Source: Sphingomonas_O antarctica | GTDB taxonomy: Bacteria; Pseudomonadota; Alphaproteobacteria; Sphingomonadales; Sphingomonadaceae | Length of the DNA: 64,000 nucleotides | Direction: 5' to 3' | Assembly: GCF_965137005.1 (NCBI RefSeq) | Contig: NZ_CBCRXM010000012.1 | Coordinates: 1 to 64,000 of the forward strand | In this document: one piece after another, positions 60,766 to 64,000 of the stretch | How the letters are laid out: every line of letters starts with the position of its first letter | Numbering within the stretch: position 1 is the stretch's first letter | Program-made: the position numbers and the translations under genes | Notes under the pieces: model-generated | The model's input: only the letters and a program-made list of their open reading frames with translations | Database searches by the model: none | Told to the model about the DNA's origin: nothing

Positions 60766-60924
60766 ATGCATCATTTCATGCAGATATGGCGCGAAACACG
60801 CGCCGCCACCGCGATCGAATATGGCTTGATTGCCGCCTTGATTGCCGTTGCCGCGATCACCGCGATGGGCGGCGTCGGCAACAAGCTCAAGACGACGTTC
60901 ACGAACGTGTCCAACAAGCTCTAG
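60766..60924 (+). CDS. Flp/Fap-type pilin, copy 3
   Basis: A 52-aa Flp pilin nearly identical to copy 2 from the mature start on (ATAIEYGLIAALIAVAAITA, then GGVGNKLKTTFTNVSNKL), but with a different leader (MHHFMQIWRETRA) whose last residue is Ala instead of Gly. It sits after the terminator of copy 2 and uses a TAG stop. It converges with accA, 16 bp away. Confidence 0.93.
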   Translation: MHHFMQIWRETRAATAIEYGLIAALIAVAAITAMGGVGNKLKTTFTNVSNKL

Positions 60925-60940
60925 ATCGTTCGCGGCGGCG

Positions 60941-61879
60941 TTACAGCGTTCCCATATCGAGGAAGCGTTGGCGCCGCCGCCGTTGAAGCTCGCTGGGGCT
61001 CAGCGGGGAAAGTTCGCTCAGCGCGTCGCCGATCGCGGTCTTGAGCCCGCCAATCGCCGCCGCCGGGTCGCGATGCGCACCGCCGACCGGTTCGCGCACG
61101 ATGGTATCGATCACGCCCAGCCGGTGCAGGTCCTGCGCCGTAACCTTCATTGCCTGCGCCATCTCCGCTGCCTTCTCCGGCGTCCGCCACAGGATCGACG
61201 CGCCCGCTTCGGGTGAAATGACAGAATAGACGGCATGTTCGAACATGAGCACCCGATCGGCCGCCGCCAGCGCGATGGCGCCACCCGAGCCGCCTTCGCC
61301 GACGACCGCCGCGACCATCGGCACACCGAGCCTCAGGCATTGTTCGGTCGAACGGGCAATTGCCTCTGCCTGACCGCGCTCCTCAGCCTCAATCCCGGGG
61401 AAGGCGCCCGACGTATCGACCAACGTCAGGACCGGGAGCCCGAACCGGTCGGCCAAACGCATCAGGCGCATCGCCTTGCGGTACCCCTCAGGCTTGCCCA
61501 TCCCGAAATTGTGGCGGATGCGCGACGCCGTATCGTCGCCCTTTTCATGGCCGATGACCATGACGCGGCGTCCGTCGAACCGGCCCAATCCGCCGAGAAT
61601 CGCCTGATCGTCGGAAAAGGCGCGGTCCCCGGACAAAGGTACGAATTCATCGACCAGGCCGGCGACATAATCCCGGAAATGCGGCCGTTTCGGATGCCGC
61701 GCGACCTGAGTCTTCTGCCACGGGGTGAGATTAGCATAGGTTTCGGCCAGCAATTTGTCGGCGCGCGCGTCGATCTTGCCTATTTCCGCCGAAACATCGC
61801 CCGACACATCCGCCGCCGACAATTCGGCAACCCGCGCCTTGAGCTCCGCGACCGGACGCTCGAAATCCATATAATCCAT
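60941..61879 (-). CDS. accA: acetyl-CoA carboxylase carboxyltransferase subunit alpha
   Basis: A 312-aa AccA: N-terminal FERPVAELKARVAEL, then KTQVARHPKRPHFRDY, GHEKGDDTASRIRHNFGM, the crotonase-fold active-site region LTLVDTSGAFPGIEAEERGQ, and VVGEGGSGGAIALAAADRVL. With AccD it transfers carboxyl from biotin to acetyl-CoA in fatty-acid synthesis. The zinc-binding partner subunit AccD is not in this window. ATG 61879, 9 bp after the xerD stop codon. Confidence 0.98.
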   Translation of the reverse strand: MDYMDFERPVAELKARVAELSAADVSGDVSAEIGKIDARADKLLAETYANLTPWQKTQVARHPKRPHFRDYVAGLVDEFVPLSGDRAFSDDQAILGGLGRFDGRRVMVIGHEKGDDTASRIRHNFGMGKPEGYRKAMRLMRLADRFGLPVLTLVDTSGAFPGIEAEERGQAEAIARSTEQCLRLGVPMVAAVVGEGGSGGAIALAAADRVLMFEHAVYSVISPEAGASILWRTPEKAAEMAQAMKVTAQDLHRLGVIDTIVREPVGGAHRDPAAAIGGLKTAIGDALSELSPLSPSELQRRRRQRFLDMGTL

Positions 61880-61888
61880 CGCTGCGCG

Positions 61889-62782
61889 CTAGGTCCGCCC
61901 CGCCAGCGCGTCAACGAGCGGATGGCGTTCGTTGACCAGCTCGACCAGCTTGCTCGCTTCGACATGCGTGTAGATTTCGGTGGTCGCGATATCCGCATGG
62001 CCGAGCAGCGTCTGCACCACGCGCAGGTCCGCGCCGCCCTCCAGCAAATGGGTGGCGAAGGCGTGGCGCAGGACATGCGGGCTGATCCGGTCGGGAGGGA
62101 TGGCCGCCTCCCCCGCCACATCGCGGACCAATTGGTGGAGGCGAACGCGGCTGAGGAACGATTTGCCCGAGGGGAACAGCCAGCGGCTACCCGTCGGGCG
62201 GACCTTAAGCCATGTCGCCACCGCCGCATCCGCGGCCGCGCTGACCGGGGCTAGCCGCTCGCGACCGCCCTTCCCTTTCACGATCAGGAACGGCCTGCTC
62301 GGCTGTATCGCCGACACCGGCAGCGACACCAATTCGGTCGCGCGCAGCCCCGATCCGTAGAGCAGTTCGATCAACGCGGCGAGGCGCAGATCGTTCGCGG
62401 TGCCCGAGTTCTCAACCCGCCGCCGCACCACCGCGAACAACGCATCGACATCGGCATGGCTCAGGGTTTTGGGCAGCCCGCGCGATTTTCCCGGGCGCGG
62501 TAAGGCGTGGCTGGGATCGTCGGAGCGCGTGCCCTCATCTTCCAGAAACGCGAAGAAGCCGCGCACCGCCGCCGCCTTGCGCGCCACGCTGGCCTTGGAA
62601 AGCGCGCGCCATTCGGCGCTCAGCCGCGTTACTGCGACAGCATCGGCCTGCGCCAGGCGACCGTCGAGCAGTTCGGAGGCTTGCGCCAAGTCCGACACGT
62701 AAGCCGCGAGCGTGTTCTTTGCCGATCCGCGTTCTGCCGCCATCATCGCCAGAAATGCGGCGATGGCTTCGGCATCGGTCAT
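61889..62782 (-). CDS. xerD: tyrosine recombinase XerD
   Basis: A 297-aa site-specific recombinase that resolves chromosome dimers at dif. It has an N-terminal SAM-like domain (AERGSAKNTLAAYVSDLAQA) and a catalytic domain with Arg in LYGSGLRATELVSL, Lys in VKGKGGRERLAPV, His-x-x-Arg in SPHVLRHAFATHLLEGG, His in LLGHADIATTEIYTHV and the nucleophile Tyr in IYTHV. XerD rather than XerC is preferred from the family pattern, but only moderately. ATG 62782 overlaps the upstream gene by 4 nt (ATGA). Confidence 0.93.
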   Translation of the reverse strand: MTDAEAIAAFLAMMAAERGSAKNTLAAYVSDLAQASELLDGRLAQADAVAVTRLSAEWRALSKASVARKAAAVRGFFAFLEDEGTRSDDPSHALPRPGKSRGLPKTLSHADVDALFAVVRRRVENSGTANDLRLAALIELLYGSGLRATELVSLPVSAIQPSRPFLIVKGKGGRERLAPVSAAADAAVATWLKVRPTGSRWLFPSGKSFLSRVRLHQLVRDVAGEAAIPPDRISPHVLRHAFATHLLEGGADLRVVQTLLGHADIATTEIYTHVEASKLVELVNERHPLVDALAGRT

Positions 62783-64000
62783 GCCGTGCGCGTAAGCGCT
62801 TCCGCCGCGATCATCCGCGCCTCGGGCTCCAGCCCCACCGCGCGTAACGCCGCGACGATACGGTAGAGCCGCGCCGCGGGGACCCCGGCCCAGCGCGGCG
62901 TCTGCATGCCGACTGCAGCAAGCAAGGCGACCGTGCCGGGTTCGTGCGCCACGACGGCGCGGTCGAGTGCCTGTGTCCAGGCATCCTGTGCGGTCAGCGT
63001 TTGCGGGGTCGGCAAACGCCCCAACGCGCTCAACCCCGCGCTCAAGAACGCAGCATTACCGAAACCGTCGACCTTGCCGGTGTCGATGTCGAACGGCGGG
63101 CGCGGTGCGCCGACTGCCAGCAGTGCCCAGCCGAGGCTGCCCGCCTGGACCCGTTCACCCCAGCGCGCGGCCTGAATGTCCAGCCCCGCAGACAGCATCG
63201 ACGCGATGGCATCGTCGAGCGCGGCACCGGTTATCGCATCCCCGGGCGGCAAGGCACCGGCCGCACGCGCGGTCAGGATCAGCCGCGCATAACGGCCACT
63301 CCACCCGCCGCCGCCGTCCCATAACGACTGCATTGCGCTGACCCGGCCGGGCATGTCCGGCGCGGCGTATGCTTGTCGCAACGCCTGGCTGGGGGTCCCG
63401 GTGCGTTCGTCGCTGTCGAGGGCGTCATAAGTCGCGCCATAGAAATCGACGAGCGCGCTGCTGGAAAACACTCCGAGGCTGGCGGCACGGTCCGCCGCCG
63501 CCATCCGGTCGGCCAAGGGATAAAGCGGCGCGCGTGCCAGCCATGCCTGAACCTGCGGGCCGACGCTCGCTTGCAACGCGGTGGGAATTGGCACTGCGGT
63601 CGCCGCTGCCATGCCGAACCGCCACGCGTTGAGCTGATCGACGCCATCCCATGCAATCGAGATCGAGCGGCGCGCGCCACCCCCGACCGCCGCGACTTTT
63701 TCGGCCAGCCGCACATCGACACCGCCGGCCCGGCCCGACCGGCGCAGCTCGTCGAACTCGGCATTGGCGGTTGCACCCTCGCCGCCCAGCCCCTGGCAGA
63801 TCGCCCGCGCCAGTGCCCAGCCGGGCAAGCGGGTCTGATTGACCGCGGCATCGGCTACTCCGCACAGGGCCGCCGGATCGGCGCTGGCCAGCGCCGCCTG
63901 CATCGCCGCATCGTACATGCGGGGGGTGTAATTGTCGGCATCGACCGCCGCGACCAAGGCGCGGGCATCATCGGCATCGCCCAGCCGCGCAAGCAGCAGC
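62779..64000 (-). CDS. conserved hypothetical protein, partial (continues past window)
   Basis: The frame is open to the window edge, so at least 406 residues are present and the N-terminus is missing. The sequence is Ala-rich and helical with repeat-like segments (ADPAALCGVADAAVNQTRLP, AARWGERVQAGSLGWALLA, SAGLSALGRLPTPQTLTAQD), suggesting a solenoid of helical pairs. I recognise no catalytic motif. Its stop overlaps the xerD start, so the two are co-transcribed. Similar large unknown proteins precede xerD in sphingomonads as far as I recall. Confidence 0.75.
   Translation of the reverse strand, partial: LLLARLGDADDARALVAAVDADNYTPRMYDAAMQAALASADPAALCGVADAAVNQTRLPGWALARAICQGLGGEGATANAEFDELRRSGRAGGVDVRLAEKVAAVGGGARRSISIAWDGVDQLNAWRFGMAAATAVPIPTALQASVGPQVQAWLARAPLYPLADRMAAADRAASLGVFSSSALVDFYGATYDALDSDERTGTPSQALRQAYAAPDMPGRVSAMQSLWDGGGGWSGRYARLILTARAAGALPPGDAITGAALDDAIASMLSAGLDIQAARWGERVQAGSLGWALLAVGAPRPPFDIDTGKVDGFGNAAFLSAGLSALGRLPTPQTLTAQDAWTQALDRAVVAHEPGTVALLAAVGMQTPRWAGVPAARLYRIVAALRAVGLEPEARMIAAEALTRTA

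Overview
The window reads as chromosome of a GC-rich alphaproteobacterium, most likely a Sphingomonas-type member of the Sphingomonadales. This is inferred from gene content: a large TonB-dependent receptor, class II DAHP synthase, S16 with a long acidic tail, a lon-HU pair, small orphan Flp pilins, and dispersed palindromic repeats in gaps and some coding regions. No phage, CRISPR array or insertion sequence was recognised.

Layout. 1-5230: a small secreted protein, a hypothetical, gatB, a glycosyltransferase, an amino-acid dehydrogenase and tRNA-His. 5274-16047 (minus): a complete type II secretion operon gspC-D-E-F-G-H-I-J-K-L-M-N, nearly every junction overlapping, preceded by a TonB-dependent receptor (16108-18732). 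18868-24262: a YeiH-type membrane protein, a small lipoprotein, a broken GIY-YIG nuclease gene between two ~100-bp palindromic elements, tRNA-Val, HU, Lon and a MarR-like regulator. 24327-34288 (minus): an ACE-like M2 peptidase with a small phosphatase-like gene; asd with three overlapping small genes; then an S9 peptidase gene interrupted by an amber codon, a TPR/2OG-oxygenase-like gene and a serine hydrolase. 34398-39101: the ffh-rpsP-rimM-trmD-rplS translation cluster, with a thioredoxin-reductase-like gene inserted on the opposite strand. 39266-48635 (plus): a GGDEF/EAL protein, dapF-mtaB-ftsY-yciB, YceI, nitronate monooxygenase and an acyl-CoA synthetase. 48646-55560: an unusual redox locus. 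55579-64000: DAHP synthase, tRNA-Arg, a comF-grx-nitrilase-DUF1178 operon, a methyltransferase, three Flp pilin genes, accA, xerD and a partial gene.

The best candidate for an undescribed system is the tightly overlapped minus-strand operon 54590-48646. It encodes (1) a fusion of an FAD/NAD(P) oxidoreductase, two cyclic-nucleotide-binding domains and a four-cluster ferredoxin; (2) a membrane protein with two His-x13-His helices, as in di-heme cytochrome b; (3) an FHA domain joined through one membrane helix to a ten-CXXCH cytochrome c; and (4) a CpdA-like metallophosphoesterase. A divergent neighbour resembles the TPR part of the cytochrome c maturation protein CcmI. Together they suggest NAD(P)H-to-periplasm electron transfer controlled by a cyclic nucleotide and possibly by Thr phosphorylation.

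The second notable theme is repeats inside genes. The precursor leaders of pseudopilins GspG and GspJ are built from two copies of one 79-bp palindromic element. GspI carries an 11-codon duplication that doubles its prepilin cleavage motif, and the gspH start codon sits in the loop of another repeat hairpin. Because prepilin leaders are cut off, they may be a tolerated landing site. Two otherwise intact genes (GIY-YIG nuclease, S9 peptidase) carry TAG where Tyr is expected.
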